This document shows positions 1-7,617 of a stretch of DNA of 43,612 bases, one piece after another. Source of the stretch: an uncultured Phocaeicola sp. (GTDB taxonomy: Bacteria; Bacteroidota; Bacteroidia; Bacteroidales; Bacteroidaceae); NCBI GenBank assembly GCA_958434805.1, contig CAUBDX010000026.1:1-43612 (forward strand). Direction: 5' to 3'. Position 1 is the first letter of the stretch. Each line of letters starts with the position of its first letter. The notes below the pieces were generated by a model that made no database searches, was not told the DNA's origin, and saw nothing but the letters and a program-made list of their open reading frames with translations. The position numbers were made by a program, and so were the translations under genes.

Positions 1-54
1 AGACTCATTTCTGAATCCCGTATTTCCATTTACACAAAATATTTTATAGTGCCT
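1..54. mobile_element. Left copy of 54-bp inverted terminal repeat (probable IS end)
   Basis: These 54 bases are the exact reverse complement of positions 43558-43611. Read outward (leftward) the sequence begins AGGCACTATAAAATATTTTG and continues through TGTGTAAATGG. A run of TGTGTAAA a little over 20 bases from the tip is typical of IS256-family terminal repeats as I remember them, so I infer that an insertion sequence starts here and extends beyond the window. No transposase is inside the window. The alternative is a repeat of another kind at which an assembly broke. Confidence 0.55.
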
Positions 55-299
55 TCATCCAGGAACTTCTCTACCAATGTAATATTTTCACGCGTTGCCG
101 TGTGAGAAAGAGCAAAAGCTTCAATTGCAATACCTAATCCTTCATCTTTAGAGTGCGATTCGTCTTCTAACACATTCCTTAGAAATGTTTTTTCATTTTC
201 AGTCAACATATCGCCCCAAGTCACTTTATCATAAAGGACCTTAGGTTTAATAGGCGTTTCGGCTTCTTGTATGTATTTCGCAATCTTCTTCTTTTTCAT
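30..299 (-). CDS. Unknown protein, 3' end truncated by the terminal repeat
   Basis: I do not recognise this gene. It encodes about 89 residues, basic at the N-terminus (MKKKKIAKYIQEAE), soluble and helical in character, with no signal peptide. An in-frame ATG at 320 would add seven residues (MCDNFLC) but overlaps the upstream gene by 11 bases, so I prefer the ATG at 299, which follows an AT-rich leader. The last native codons encode EKFLDE. The final seven codons (GTIKYFV) and the stop lie inside the 54-bp terminal repeat that also occurs at the other end of the window. The natural C-terminus has therefore probably been lost and replaced by repeat-derived codons. It forms an operon with the next gene upstream. 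It may be a small immunity-like or accessory protein, but nothing in the sequence proves that. Confidence 0.5.
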   Translation of the reverse strand: MKKKKIAKYIQEAETPIKPKVLYDKVTWGDMLTENEKTFLRNVLEDESHSKDEGLGIAIEAFALSHTATRENITLVEKFLDEGTIKYFV

Positions 300-309
300 A
301 CACAAAAAA

Positions 310-969
310 TTATCGCACATGCGGAAAGCAAGACTCCATGGTTTGAATTATTTCATCAAGTCGTGGAATATACTCAATGATGTTAGGTTCATGTCTTTCA
401 GCCATTTGATACATTCGTGATAGTACTAATTCCTTGACAACAGGATAATCTTGAGGTGATACTATCCGAGTTAATGTAAGATACCTGAATGCCCAATCTG
501 CTCCGACATCAGGCAATGTTTTTTTTCCTTTCAATAGTGGTATAATCTCATGGCAAAACATATCTTGCAGCGAATTGTAAGATGAAAAGACCATTTCCGA
601 ACATTCGGCAAGCGTGTCACGAAGTTTAAAGTAATGACGGTCGAAATCTGCTTCTGTTATTGTAAAATTATCTTGTCTTTCAAGCATCTTACCACTAAAG
701 CCCACAGACGGATTATCCCTTTGGTCTTGCAGAGATTTAAAGCTATATGGTTCAAACCATTTAAGCAGAATATCGAAACGAACCATATATATAGGATTAA
801 TGATAAGCAATCCGTTTTTATTCCAATGATCCAATTCTATAAAGCGACGTAATCCATGATTCTGCCATATAAACGTCGAATCGCGCTTTCTAAACTTAAA
901 TCCGCTGAGAAAAGATTCTGTTTCAAGCCGACTAATCACCGTATTAAATAATTCCTTGTTTGTCATCAT
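310..969 (-). CDS. Unknown cytoplasmic protein, possibly DUF4304-like N-terminus
   Basis: A complete 219-residue protein starting MMTNKELFNTVISRLE, with no signal peptide or membrane segment. Residues 20-60 (GFKFRKRDSTFIW, then RFIELDHW) recall the start of DUF4304-type proteins, where a helix is followed by a phrase about a full-length gene product with K-R-x-x-x-F. DUF4304 proteins are often found among immunity proteins of polymorphic toxin loci, but the match is from memory and weak. The rest is helical with charged stretches. The downstream gene (stop at 30) begins just after this stop, so the two are probably co-transcribed on the minus strand. No clear TAnnTTTG box lies directly upstream. 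Function unknown. Confidence 0.6.
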   Translation of the reverse strand: MMTNKELFNTVISRLETESFLSGFKFRKRDSTFIWQNHGLRRFIELDHWNKNGLLIINPIYMVRFDILLKWFEPYSFKSLQDQRDNPSVGFSGKMLERQDNFTITEADFDRHYFKLRDTLAECSEMVFSSYNSLQDMFCHEIIPLLKGKKTLPDVGADWAFRYLTLTRIVSPQDYPVVKELVLSRMYQMAERHEPNIIEYIPRLDEIIQTMESCFPHVR

Positions 970-1078
970 TTCACTTTATGTGTTAGAGAGTATAAGAATA
1001 TTCAAACTCATATCCATCCAAATCTTCTATCATGATAATATGTTTTTAGTTACACAGCTCACGATGTAAAAGTGATTG

Positions 1079-1621
1079 CTATTCATTTGATTGAATAATA
1101 TGCAGTATCAGTCTCCCTCTAACATATAAATGCAAAAAATCTCGCTTGCTAATCTTTTGTTTTAAAGCACCGGATTTAATTATTGAAAAATAGATGTATA
1201 TGTTTATTATAGGGAGCATGACAATAATAGAATCCGTAATATTTACACGGTACTGAAGTAAATCAAATTTTGAATACTTATTTCTGGTGTAATATAAATC
1301 CAACAAATAGGTGTTACATAGTCCCATAGTCAATACAAACCACGGAGTAATATCATGACCTTTGATCCATTTAATTAGCAATGCGTATATTTTATTGTCA
1401 TACATTATTTGGTATAAGAAAGCGTGAGAAAAGAACATCAATACGATGCTTATAATCCCTAATGAATATAGGGCTTTATCATACCATGTAAAACTATTGA
1501 TTAAATGGAGTGTAGTTATGATTATCAATCCCCATAATGCTACCGACAAAATAGATGCGGTCAACACAAATAATATCAGAAAAAACTTATTCATTTCATG
1601 TAATATTTCAGGTCTATTCAT
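1079..1621 (-). CDS. Unknown integral membrane protein, about four TM helices
   Basis: A protein of about 180 residues starting MNRPEILHEMNKFF. AGGA lies six bases before this ATG; the longer frame to 1645 would need a TTG start, so I chose 1621. Hydrophobic segments fall at about residues 11-35, 45-68, 85-105 and 130-150. The C-terminus is basic (LKQKISKRDFLHLYVRGRLILHI). I recognise no family. It is transcribed in the same direction as the two unknown genes downstream (310-969 and 30-299) but about 110 bases separate it from the next, so a shared transcript is uncertain. Small membrane proteins of this kind occur beside toxin or conjugation loci, but nothing here identifies a partner. Confidence 0.55.
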   Translation of the reverse strand: MNRPEILHEMNKFFLILFVLTASILSVALWGLIIITTLHLINSFTWYDKALYSLGIISIVLMFFSHAFLYQIMYDNKIYALLIKWIKGHDITPWFVLTMGLCNTYLLDLYYTRNKYSKFDLLQYRVNITDSIIVMLPIINIYIYFSIIKSGALKQKISKRDFLHLYVRGRLILHIIQSNE

Positions 1622-1671
1622 GACACATCCTGATTTTGTCCCCAAAGACCAGTCTGTTATTCACTTACCCA

Positions 1672-1679
1672 CAAAGTTA
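1672..1679 (-). promoter_or_regulatory. Candidate -7 box for the 1079-1621 gene
   Basis: On the minus strand this reads TAACTTTG, a full match to the Bacteroidetes -7 consensus TAnnTTTG. It lies about 50 bases upstream of the chosen ATG. No good -33 TTTG is at the expected distance, so the call rests on the -7 box alone. Confidence 0.35.
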
Positions 1680-1915
1680 CTTTTTTCTTTGATACTGCCG
1701 TCAGTTGGAGAACAAATTATCTGTGTATCAGATTGTTTTTAACACTTTATTTACCGCACGAACACATTGCTTACGGCATCATAGGTATAGAAATTTCCCG
1801 CAACATTGCAGTACTTCAGGCAGGTAAACTTTCCAAACTTGCGATTACTTCAAGGGGTTAGAAAAACTCCTTTCTTGTAGATATAAAATTGTATTTCCCT
1901 TTCGTAAAGTCAAAA

Positions 1916-1968
1916 CAAAGGCTTTGAATGCAAAAACAAAGCCTTTGTTTATATATTCAAAGCCTTTG
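1916..1968. repeat. Three CAAAG-S-CTTTG palindromes at exact 21-bp spacing
   Basis: CAAAGGCTTTG at 1916-1926, CAAAGCCTTTG at 1937-1947 and CAAAGCCTTTG at 1958-1968. Each 11-mer is a palindrome around one central base, and consecutive starts are exactly 21 bases apart, about two helical turns. Neighbouring copies can also pair to form hairpins. This regular spacing looks like a cooperative operator array, though a folded RNA is an alternative. The array sits within the 571-base gene-free stretch 1622-2192, upstream of the membrane protein gene. Apart from this array and the hairpins listed separately I see no convincing gene in that stretch. Confidence 0.6.
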
Positions 1969-2064
1969 TTTTCACAAACCGAGTTTCTGTTTATAGATTT
2001 CTCTACATGCCTTCCGTTTTTTCACATGGTCTGATTGTGATTTTATATCTGCATGAAAGGTAAA

Positions 2065-2149
2065 AAAACGCCAAGGCGTTTTAACCGAAACGTATAGATC
2101 TTTTTAAAAAACCCTTAATCGTTTCAATTAAAACGCCTTGATGTTTTAA
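2065..2149. repeat. CGCCAAGGCG-type intergenic hairpin element, copy 1
   Basis: It contains AAAACGCCAAGGCGTTTT (2065-2082), which folds on itself, and TAAAACGCCTTGATGTTTTA (from 2129). CAAGGCGTTTTAA at 2072-2084 is exactly complementary to TTAAAACGCCTTG at 2128-2140, and GAAACG at 2087-2092 pairs with CGTTTC at 2120-2125, giving one long stem around an AT-rich loop. The same core words recur at 33877-33959 in another intergenic region, so this is a dispersed repeat family rather than a chance hairpin. Confidence 0.6.
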
Positions 2150-2169
2150 GAACCACCTGAAAGTGGTTC
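2150..2169 (-). terminator. Probable terminator of the winged-helix gene
   Basis: GAACCAC (2150-2156) and GTGGTTC (2163-2169) form a 7-bp stem with a 6-base loop, 24 bases beyond the stop of the minus-strand gene 2193-2396. The minus-strand sequence after the stem is TTAAAAC, a weak U tract, so the call is moderate. Confidence 0.4.
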
Positions 2170-2192
2170 ATGGGGGTGCCTGTGGCTGCTTC

Positions 2193-2396
2193 TTACTTCA
2201 ATTTGATGAAAAGTTCGCCTTCCACTTCACTTGTTTCAATCTTGTCTTCTCTCAATAGCCAGCCTAAACCTAAAAATAAGTCTTTGTCTGCCCTCAGTTT
2301 GATTTCTTTTTTGATTTGTTTTTGAGTCTTTCCCTCACTTCCGTTGAGTGATTCCCAAATTTTACCGGCTATAACACCAGCCTTTTCTTTCAACAT
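2193..2396 (-). CDS. Small winged helix-turn-helix protein (DUF2582 family)
   Basis: A complete 67-residue protein, MLKEKAGVIAGKIWESLN onward, with the hallmark phrase DLFLGLGWLLREDKI followed by a short beta wing (ETSEVEGELFIKLK). This matches the DUF2582 family of tiny winged-helix proteins common in Bacteroidetes and archaea. The fold suggests nucleic-acid binding, but no target is known. The length is normal for the family and the ATG at 2396 is the only sensible start. A TAnnTTTG box lies about 45 bases upstream and a short hairpin follows the stop, so it is probably a single-gene unit. It marks the left edge of recognisable core chromosome. Confidence 0.85.
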   Translation of the reverse strand: MLKEKAGVIAGKIWESLNGSEGKTQKQIKKEIKLRADKDLFLGLGWLLREDKIETSEVEGELFIKLK

Positions 2397-2439
2397 AGTC
2401 GTTCGCTTTTATGAAAAACATTAAAATTTTGTGTTACTG

Positions 2440-2447
2440 CAAAATTA
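2440..2447 (-). promoter_or_regulatory. Candidate -7 box for the winged-helix gene
   Basis: The minus strand reads TAATTTTG, a full match to TAnnTTTG, about 45 bases upstream of the ATG at 2396. No -33 element was identified. Confidence 0.45.
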
Positions 2448-2517
2448 CACAAAAAATCAAGAAGTTAGCCATAAAACACAGAAAAACATGTTCTTCAGCA
2501 GAATATTGAGCCTTTTG

Positions 2518-2985
2518 TTACAAACCTTTTTCTTTTTCCAGGTAATCACCAAATATTCTTGCGGCTGTTTCTACCATCTTTGCACACGGACGCTTGGCAT
2601 AATACTGTGCGGTACGGGCTTCAGGAGTAGACACAATGGGGTCTTTCTTTGACAACCCCAACAGGTCGGCACAGCGTAAAGCCCCGTTTTCTTCTTTAAA
2701 CTGTCTTGCCAGTTCCTGCACTAAAGCGTAATTCGCTGCTTTTCCCTCCCGGTCGCTGCCCTCTACAGCCGACTTTTCGAGTCCTGCCAACAGAAACATG
2801 CCGCAGGCTGCTCCACAGGTTTCGCGCATTCTCCCGATGCCTCCTCCAAATGAGGCTGCCATACGCAGGGCTTGTTCTTTGGTAAATCCATACAAGTCGG
2901 CATAAGCCGCAACCACTGACTGTGAGCAGTTATATCCTTCTTTAAATAAGGAAACTGCTTTCTGAATACGTTCTTCTTTATTCAT
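2518..2985 (-). CDS. C_GCAxxG_C_C family protein
   Basis: A 155-residue protein of the C_GCAxxG_C_C family, small redox-associated proteins of unknown biochemical role. The family cysteines are visible: EGYNCSQSVVAAY near residue 20, FGGGIGRMRETCGAACGMF around residues 46-64 (the C-GCAxxG pattern), and later Cys residues in ALRCADLLG and KRPCAKMVE. There is no signal peptide or TM segment, so it is cytoplasmic. The start at 2985 lies two bases from the stop of the upstream 2-hydroxyacid dehydrogenase (2988-3947), so the pair is translationally linked in an operon that probably begins at rarA. Some relatives sit beside redox enzymes, which fits this context. The cysteines suggest metal or Fe-S binding; this is inference. 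Confidence 0.88.
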   Translation of the reverse strand: MNKEERIQKAVSLFKEGYNCSQSVVAAYADLYGFTKEQALRMAASFGGGIGRMRETCGAACGMFLLAGLEKSAVEGSDREGKAANYALVQELARQFKEENGALRCADLLGLSKKDPIVSTPEARTAQYYAKRPCAKMVETAARIFGDYLEKEKGL

Positions 2986-2987
2986 CG

Positions 2988-3947
2988 TTATTTTATTAGG
3001 TTATTAATGGGCTTGCCTTCCTGGAATGCCTGCAGGTTGGCAACGGCTTGGTTCATCAGACGTACACGTGCCTCATAAGTGGCCCATGCGATGTGAGGGG
3101 TGATAAAACAGTTTGCTGCGGTAAGCAGAGGATTGTCTGCCATTGGGGGTTCGGTGGACAAGACATCGACTCCGGCTGCTGCCAGCTGTCCGCTGTTTAA
3201 CGCGTCGGCTAAGTCTTGCTCATTGACCAGTCCTCCCCGACCTGTATTGATCAAGATGGCATTTTTTTTCATCTGCTTCAACCGACTGGCATTTATCAGT
3301 TCACGGGTGTCGGGGGTTAACGGACAATGCAGACTGATTACATCGCACTGACTGAAGAGTTCATCCAGCGATTCGCATTTGTGAATATCGTGGGGAAGCT
3401 GTAATACCGATTTACTGGTATAGGCATAAACTTCCATGCCAAAACTCAATGCAATGCGTGCCGTGGCTTGTCCGGTATTTCCCAAGCCTACCAGACCGAT
3501 TTTCTTTCCGTCTAATTCTTGCAAAGGAGTGTTCCAGTAACAGAAATCGGTTTGTCCACTCCAGGCTCCGCTGCGTATTTCATCTGCATAATGCCCTACC
3601 CGATGGGTGATATTCAAGAGATGAGCGAACACCATTTGGGCTACCGAACGGGTGCTGTATGCCGGAATATTGGTTACCACGATTCCCCGTTCGCGGGCTG
3701 CTTCTATATCTACTACGTTATAACCGGTAGCTAAAACTCCGATATACTGCAAATCAGGAAGTTGCCGAATGTTCTCGCCTGATAATATCACTTTATTGGT
3801 AAGGAGCACTTCTGCTCCTTCTGCCCGCTGCAACAATTCCTGAGGTAAAGTACGTTCATACACTTCTACCTCACCTAATGCCTTGAGTGCGTCCCAAGTC
3901 AAATCGCCCGGATTTAAGGTGTATCCGTCTAATACTACTATTTTCAT
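2988..3947 (-). CDS. D-2-hydroxyacid dehydrogenase (NAD-dependent, glycerate DH-like)
   Basis: A 319-residue member of the D-isomer-specific 2-hydroxyacid dehydrogenases, which interconvert 2-oxoacids and D-2-hydroxyacids. The NAD-binding motif GLVGLGNTGQA is at about residues 152-162. The catalytic Arg is in NTGRGGLV (near 235), the Glu in STEPP (near 265) and the His in TPHIAW (near 284). The N-terminal substrate domain carries ATGYNVVD, as in hydroxypyruvate/glycerate dehydrogenases. The exact substrate cannot be told from sequence; hydroxypyruvate/glycerate is most likely. It lies between rarA (4047-5321) and the C_GCAxxG protein on the same strand. The 99-base gap to rarA holds only a weak long-range inverted repeat (TGCAAGT/ACTTGCA). 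Confidence 0.9.
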   Translation of the reverse strand: MKIVVLDGYTLNPGDLTWDALKALGEVEVYERTLPQELLQRAEGAEVLLTNKVILSGENIRQLPDLQYIGVLATGYNVVDIEAARERGIVVTNIPAYSTRSVAQMVFAHLLNITHRVGHYADEIRSGAWSGQTDFCYWNTPLQELDGKKIGLVGLGNTGQATARIALSFGMEVYAYTSKSVLQLPHDIHKCESLDELFSQCDVISLHCPLTPDTRELINASRLKQMKKNAILINTGRGGLVNEQDLADALNSGQLAAAGVDVLSTEPPMADNPLLTAANCFITPHIAWATYEARVRLMNQAVANLQAFQEGKPINNLIK

Positions 3948-4046
3948 CTTTCTCTTTTATTTGAATCTGCAAGTGCAGGGTTATCCGCTGGGCAGCTTAC
4001 TACCTCAGAGGATTCTTACGCTACTTGCATTTTATTTTTGTTCTGT

Positions 4047-5321
4047 TTATTCTTTAAACCGGTCGCCCCACAAGCTCACCATCCGTTCTTTCAATTTGCT
4101 TTCTGCCGGGTTTTCCTGCGGATGCCAGATGCGCGTCTGCTGAATGTCGTCCGGCAGGAACTGCTGGTTCACAAAGTTTCCTTTATACGCATGGGCATAC
4201 TTGTACTCTTTACCATAACCCAACTGCTTCATCAGCTTGGTGGGCGCATTACGTAAATGCAAAGGCACCGGAAGGTTTCCGGTCTGACGAACCAAATCTA
4301 ATGCTGAGTTGATGCCTTCATAAGCCGAATTACTCTTCGGACTGGTAGCTAAGTAAACGGTTGCTTCTGCCAATGGTATCCGTCCTTCGGGCCATCCTAT
4401 TTTCATCACTGCATCGAAAGCTGCATTGGCAAGCAGAAGAGCATTCGGATTGGCCAGACCGATGTCTTCGGATGCTGAAATCACCAGCCGCCGGGCGATG
4501 AATGCCGGGTCTTCTCCGCCTTCCACCATCCGGGCCAACCAATACAAGGCACCATCGGGGTCACTTCCGCGGATTGACTTAATGAATGCGGAGATGATGT
4601 CATAGTGCATCTCTCCGTCTTTATCGTAAGCCAGCGGATTTTGCTGCAGACGTTCTACCACCTTGCTGTCGGTGATTACAATGGGGGATTCATTGTCCGA
4701 CTCTACAACAAGTTCCAGAATGTTCAGCAATTTACGTGCATCGCCGCCGGAATATCGAAGGAGGGCTTCTGTTTCTTTCAGTTCTATCTGTTTTTCACGC
4801 ATTACCACATCGCGCGACAAAGCTTGATGAAGCAATGCCAGCAGGTCATCTTTTTCGAGCGACTTCAGCACATAGAGCTGACACCGCGACAGCAACGGGC
4901 GGATGACTTCGAAAGAGGGGTTTTCTGTGGTGGCTCCAATCAGCGTAACCACACCGGTTTCTACTGCGCCCAGGAGGGAATCTTGTTGCGATTTATTAAA
5001 CCGATGGATTTCATCGATGAACAGAATGGGACTTTGCTGAGAGAAGAACCGGTTGCTCCGGGCCTTGTCAATCACTTCACGCACATCTTTTACTCCGGAT
5101 GTCACTGCGCTTAACGTATAGAAAGGAGTTTCCAGTTTGTTGGCTATGATTTGTGCCAAGGTGGTTTTTCCTACTCCCGGAGGTCCCCATAAAATAAAGG
5201 AAGAAATACGCCCTGCGTCAATCATCTTGCGCAAAACAGCTCCTTCGCCTACCAGGTGTTTCTGACCGATATAATCATCCAGCGTTTTCGGACGCATTCT
5301 TTCTGCCAAAGGTTGTGCCAT
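4047..5321 (-). CDS. rarA: Replication-associated recombination protein A (AAA+ ATPase)
   Basis: A 424-residue RarA/MgsA/Mgs1/WRNIP1-family AAA+ ATPase that acts at stalled forks with the clamp-loader-like fold. Walker A is GPPGVGKT at residues 46-53 and Walker B is LFIDEIHRF, with Asp103 and Glu104. The sensor-1 segment is in [11 protein letters not shown] and the arginine finger in LLSRCQLY. The C-terminal half has the conserved [15 protein letters not shown] phrase ([17 protein letters not shown]) and the family ending [18 protein letters not shown]. The length is normal. It is the first gene of a minus-strand group with the dehydrogenase and C_GCAxxG gene downstream. The large gap upstream (5322-5984) should hold its promoter. 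Confidence 0.96.
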   Translation of the reverse strand: MAQPLAERMRPKTLDDYIGQKHLVGEGAVLRKMIDAGRISSFILWGPPGVGKTTLAQIIANKLETPFYTLSAVTSGVKDVREVIDKARSNRFFSQQSPILFIDEIHRFNKSQQDSLLGAVETGVVTLIGATTENPSFEVIRPLLSRCQLYVLKSLEKDDLLALLHQALSRDVVMREKQIELKETEALLRYSGGDARKLLNILELVVESDNESPIVITDSKVVERLQQNPLAYDKDGEMHYDIISAFIKSIRGSDPDGALYWLARMVEGGEDPAFIARRLVISASEDIGLANPNALLLANAAFDAVMKIGWPEGRIPLAEATVYLATSPKSNSAYEGINSALDLVRQTGNLPVPLHLRNAPTKLMKQLGYGKEYKYAHAYKGNFVNQQFLPDDIQQTRIWHPQENPAESKLKERMVSLWGDRFKE

Positions 5322-5984
5322 TTCTTTCTGTTATTTAGTCTTATTTCTTTTTCATTTGACTTTCTTGTGTTGCTTTTCTCTGCGATGCAACTCCGTCTGT
5401 TTTAAGTTGAGTAAGCAAAGCTGTACGGAAAAAGTGATTCAAATATACGCAAAGTTTTTCAGAGGAGGCTTTAAAAAGACCATTAATATAGACCTACCAA
5501 TTTTCTTCTTTCTATTTTTTACTTCATTCTCCTTCAAAAAGAACTGGAATAAAAGGGGAATAACTGAATTAGACAGAAAAATCCCCGGTTGGATTAACTT
5601 TTTGAAAGTAAAAAAAAGTTTTCTGAAGAAGACCGATTTTAAATATTTTTTAAGAATGGTTGGCGTATGGGCATAAAAAAAGGCGCTTTTCACAAAGAGC
5701 CTTTTTTAAGTTTTCAATAGGTATTAGTTTTTTTTCTTAAGGTAAAAAGATTGTTTTCAGGATAACGCTACAAAGATGCGGCATTTTTTTTAGCCAGCCA
5801 AATAAAAAACCATGTCTTAAAACATGTTTTGAAGATTTTTCTTGTTTTTCTTCATTTGAGGTTTCTTAACTACCACACGCTTTGTATATCAACAAAGATA
5901 GAAAAAATTAATTAATAAGTTTAATAAAAGTTTTATTTCTTTTTTTTAATTCATCTTTTCTTAGTAAATTGCTTTAAACAAGTC
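5322..5984. other. AT-rich intergenic region between divergent genes
   Basis: These 663 bases separate the divergent rarA and FabK-like genes. Open frames exist on both strands (about 84 and 106 codons) but are rich in K, F and N without a credible domain, so I do not call them genes. The region holds a strong bidirectional terminator-like hairpin at 5675-5708 (listed separately), which neither flanking gene needs, and a small inverted repeat CTTTG/CAAAG near 5880-5900. A short untranslated transcript is possible. Confidence 0.4.
5675..5708. terminator. Terminator-like hairpin inside a divergent intergenic region
   Basis: AAAAAAGGCGCTTTT and AAAGAGCCTTTTTT form a stem of about 14 bp with one mismatch and a short CAC-centred loop, A-rich before and T-rich after on both strands, so it could stop transcripts from either side. 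No annotated gene ends here, which suggests an unannotated short transcript or a barrier between divergent promoters. Confidence 0.5.
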
Positions 5985-6944
5985 ATGAAGATTATGAAAA
6001 ATAGAATTTGTCATCTTTTCAACATCAAATACCCTATCATTCAAGGGGGAATGGTTTGGTGCAGCGGGTGGAAGCTGGCTGCTGCGGTAAGTAATGCCGG
6101 GGGATTGGGCTTATTGGGGGCTGGCTCTATGCATCCTGAAACATTACGTGAGCACATACGCCAATGCAAACAAGCCACCGACAAACCTTTTGGGGTGAAT
6201 GTGCCGTTAATGTATCCGGAAATAGATACCATAATGAATATCATAGTAGAGGAGGAAGTGAAAATAGTCTTTACTTCTGCCGGAAACCCGCGGATATGGA
6301 CCGATTTTTTACATAAAGCCGGTATCAAGGTGGCTCATGTAGTCTCCTCTACCCGCTTTGCACAAAAGTGTGAAGAGGCTGGTGTAGACGCCATTGTTGC
6401 GGAGGGATTTGAAGCCGGAGGACATAACGGACGAGAGGAAACCACTACTTTCTGTCTGATTCCTGCTGTCAAAAAAGGATGTGTCACGCCTCTTATCGCA
6501 GCAGGAGGAATCGTAAGCGGAGAGGGTATGTTGGCTGCCATGACGCTGGGAGCCGACGGGGTACAAATGGGTACACGGTTTGCGCTGACGGAGGAGAGTT
6601 CGGCGCATTTCGCATTTAAAGACAGGTGCTTGCGCTTGAATGAGGGAGATACGGTATTGACCTTAAAACAGTTGTCGCCCACCCGACTGGTAAAGAATGA
6701 TTTTTACCTGAAAATTGAAGAGGCTACTAAAAGAGGGGCTCCCGCCGAGGAATTACAGACCATATTAGGAAAAGGACGGGCCAAAAAAGGAATTTTTGAA
6801 GGGGATCTTTTTGAAGGGGAATTGGAAATAGGACAAGCTGCTTCCATGCTCCGTCATTTGCAAAGTGTAAATGAGGTAATGAAAGAACTGGTTGAAGAAT
6901 ATAATGTGGCTCTGCGGAGAATGCAAGATTTGCTGAGTTTATAA
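5985..6944 (+). CDS. FMN-dependent FabK / nitronate monooxygenase family protein
   Basis: A 319-residue TIM-barrel flavoprotein of the 2-nitropropane dioxygenase/FabK family. Visible landmarks are YPIIQGGMVW near residue 17, the internal glycine-rich NAGGLGLLGAG, PFGVNVPL, TSAGNP, the FMN/catalytic loop EGFEAGGHNGREE near residue 145, IAAGGIVSGEG, and the phosphate-binding GADGVQMGTRF. FabK reduces enoyl-ACP in type II fatty-acid synthesis, while nitronate monooxygenases detoxify nitronates. The FabK-like opening and 319-residue length favour enoyl-ACP reductase, but a family-level call is safer. A second ATG three codons in (MKNRICHLF) is an equally good start. It is a lone gene ending in a strong terminator. 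Confidence 0.88.
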   Translation: MKIMKNRICHLFNIKYPIIQGGMVWCSGWKLAAAVSNAGGLGLLGAGSMHPETLREHIRQCKQATDKPFGVNVPLMYPEIDTIMNIIVEEEVKIVFTSAGNPRIWTDFLHKAGIKVAHVVSSTRFAQKCEEAGVDAIVAEGFEAGGHNGREETTTFCLIPAVKKGCVTPLIAAGGIVSGEGMLAAMTLGADGVQMGTRFALTEESSAHFAFKDRCLRLNEGDTVLTLKQLSPTRLVKNDFYLKIEEATKRGAPAEELQTILGKGRAKKGIFEGDLFEGELEIGQAASMLRHLQSVNEVMKELVEEYNVALRRMQDLLSL

Positions 6945-6989
6945 ACCGCTGTTATTTCGCTCTTGAAAGGGTGTCTTTCAAGGCTATAT

Positions 6990-7032
6990 ACGGGCAAGTT
7001 TCAGCTTCGCATGTTGGCTTGCCCGTTTTTTT
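6990..7032 (+). terminator. Rho-independent terminator after the FabK-like gene
   Basis: ACGGGCAAG (6990-6998) pairs perfectly with CTTGCCCGT (7018-7026), followed by a run of seven T. It lies between convergent genes, but the T tract favours the plus strand. Confidence 0.85.
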
Positions 7033-7040
7033 ACTGCTTT

Positions 7041-7613
7041 TCAATATAGCTTTCTCACCATTTTCCGGCATTTGTCTAATTGCTTCTGACTCACTTTCTT
7101 TTCCCGTGTTCCAGCTACTTCTAACGTTCCGGATACCTTGAACCCGCTCCATGTTACTATTTCTTTCAAGGCGCGAATGGTTCCTCTTGACTGCCGGAAA
7201 AGCAAATTGAAGGGGAAAGGGGTGGTACATGTCGCCAGAAGAATGGCTCGCTTTCCTTTGTGCAAAGGAATCGGGATGCCTGACTTACTTTCTCCCATCA
7301 AGCCATAGACTAAACGGTCGAATAAAATTTTCAGTTGTCCCGGTAAGTTTCCCCAGTAGCAAGGTGAACCGATTACCAACAAGTCGCATGCCTGTATCCG
7401 GCGGAGGATTAGCTGTGCATCATCTTCCGGTAAAACACAACTTCCTTTCTTACGGCATGCCATGCATCCGGTACATGGCTTGATATGCAGGTCGGAAACG
7501 CATAAAGCGGTCACATTTCCTCCCAATGATACAACCTCACTTTCTATTGCCGATAGCATGCGTGCTATATTTCCGTGCTTACGCGGACTCCCGTTCAGAA
7601 TCAGCACATTCAT
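7041..7613 (-). CDS. Iron-sulfur flavoprotein-like NAD(P)H-dependent FMN reductase
   Basis: A 190-residue flavodoxin-fold protein. The phosphate loop for FMN is NGSPRKHGNIARML at residues 7-20, and the second flavin loop is GSPCYWGNLPGQLKILFDR near residue 82. Between them is a compact cysteine cluster, PCTGCMACRKKGSCVLPEDD (C-x2-C-x2-C-x5-C), typical of iron-sulfur flavoproteins that bind a 4Fe-4S cluster. The predicted role is NAD(P)H- or ferredoxin-linked electron transfer to small acceptors in the cytoplasm. It starts four bases after the stop of the TSCPD gene (7618-7863), so they form a two-gene operon. The substrate is unknown. Confidence 0.87.
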   Translation of the reverse strand: MNVLILNGSPRKHGNIARMLSAIESEVVSLGGNVTALCVSDLHIKPCTGCMACRKKGSCVLPEDDAQLILRRIQACDLLVIGSPCYWGNLPGQLKILFDRLVYGLMGESKSGIPIPLHKGKRAILLATCTTPFPFNLLFRQSRGTIRALKEIVTWSGFKVSGTLEVAGTREKKVSQKQLDKCRKMVRKLY

Positions 7614-7617
7614 ATTC

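Noticed and set aside
1646..1861. Plus-strand open frame without a start codon, ending at 1861 (contains HIAYGIIGIEISRN)
   Set aside because: It has no ATG/GTG start in a sensible place, no recognised domain, and runs through the promoter region of the minus-strand gene. It could be a decayed gene fragment but cannot be supported.
1915..1970. CAAAG palindrome triplet as a CRISPR array
   Set aside because: Repeats are only 11 bp and the 10-bp spacers are too short; no cas gene is nearby.
5356..5693. Two overlapping open frames on opposite strands in the rarA upstream region
   Set aside because: Their products are Lys/Phe/Asn-rich as expected from AT-rich non-coding DNA, overlap a terminator hairpin and match no family pattern.
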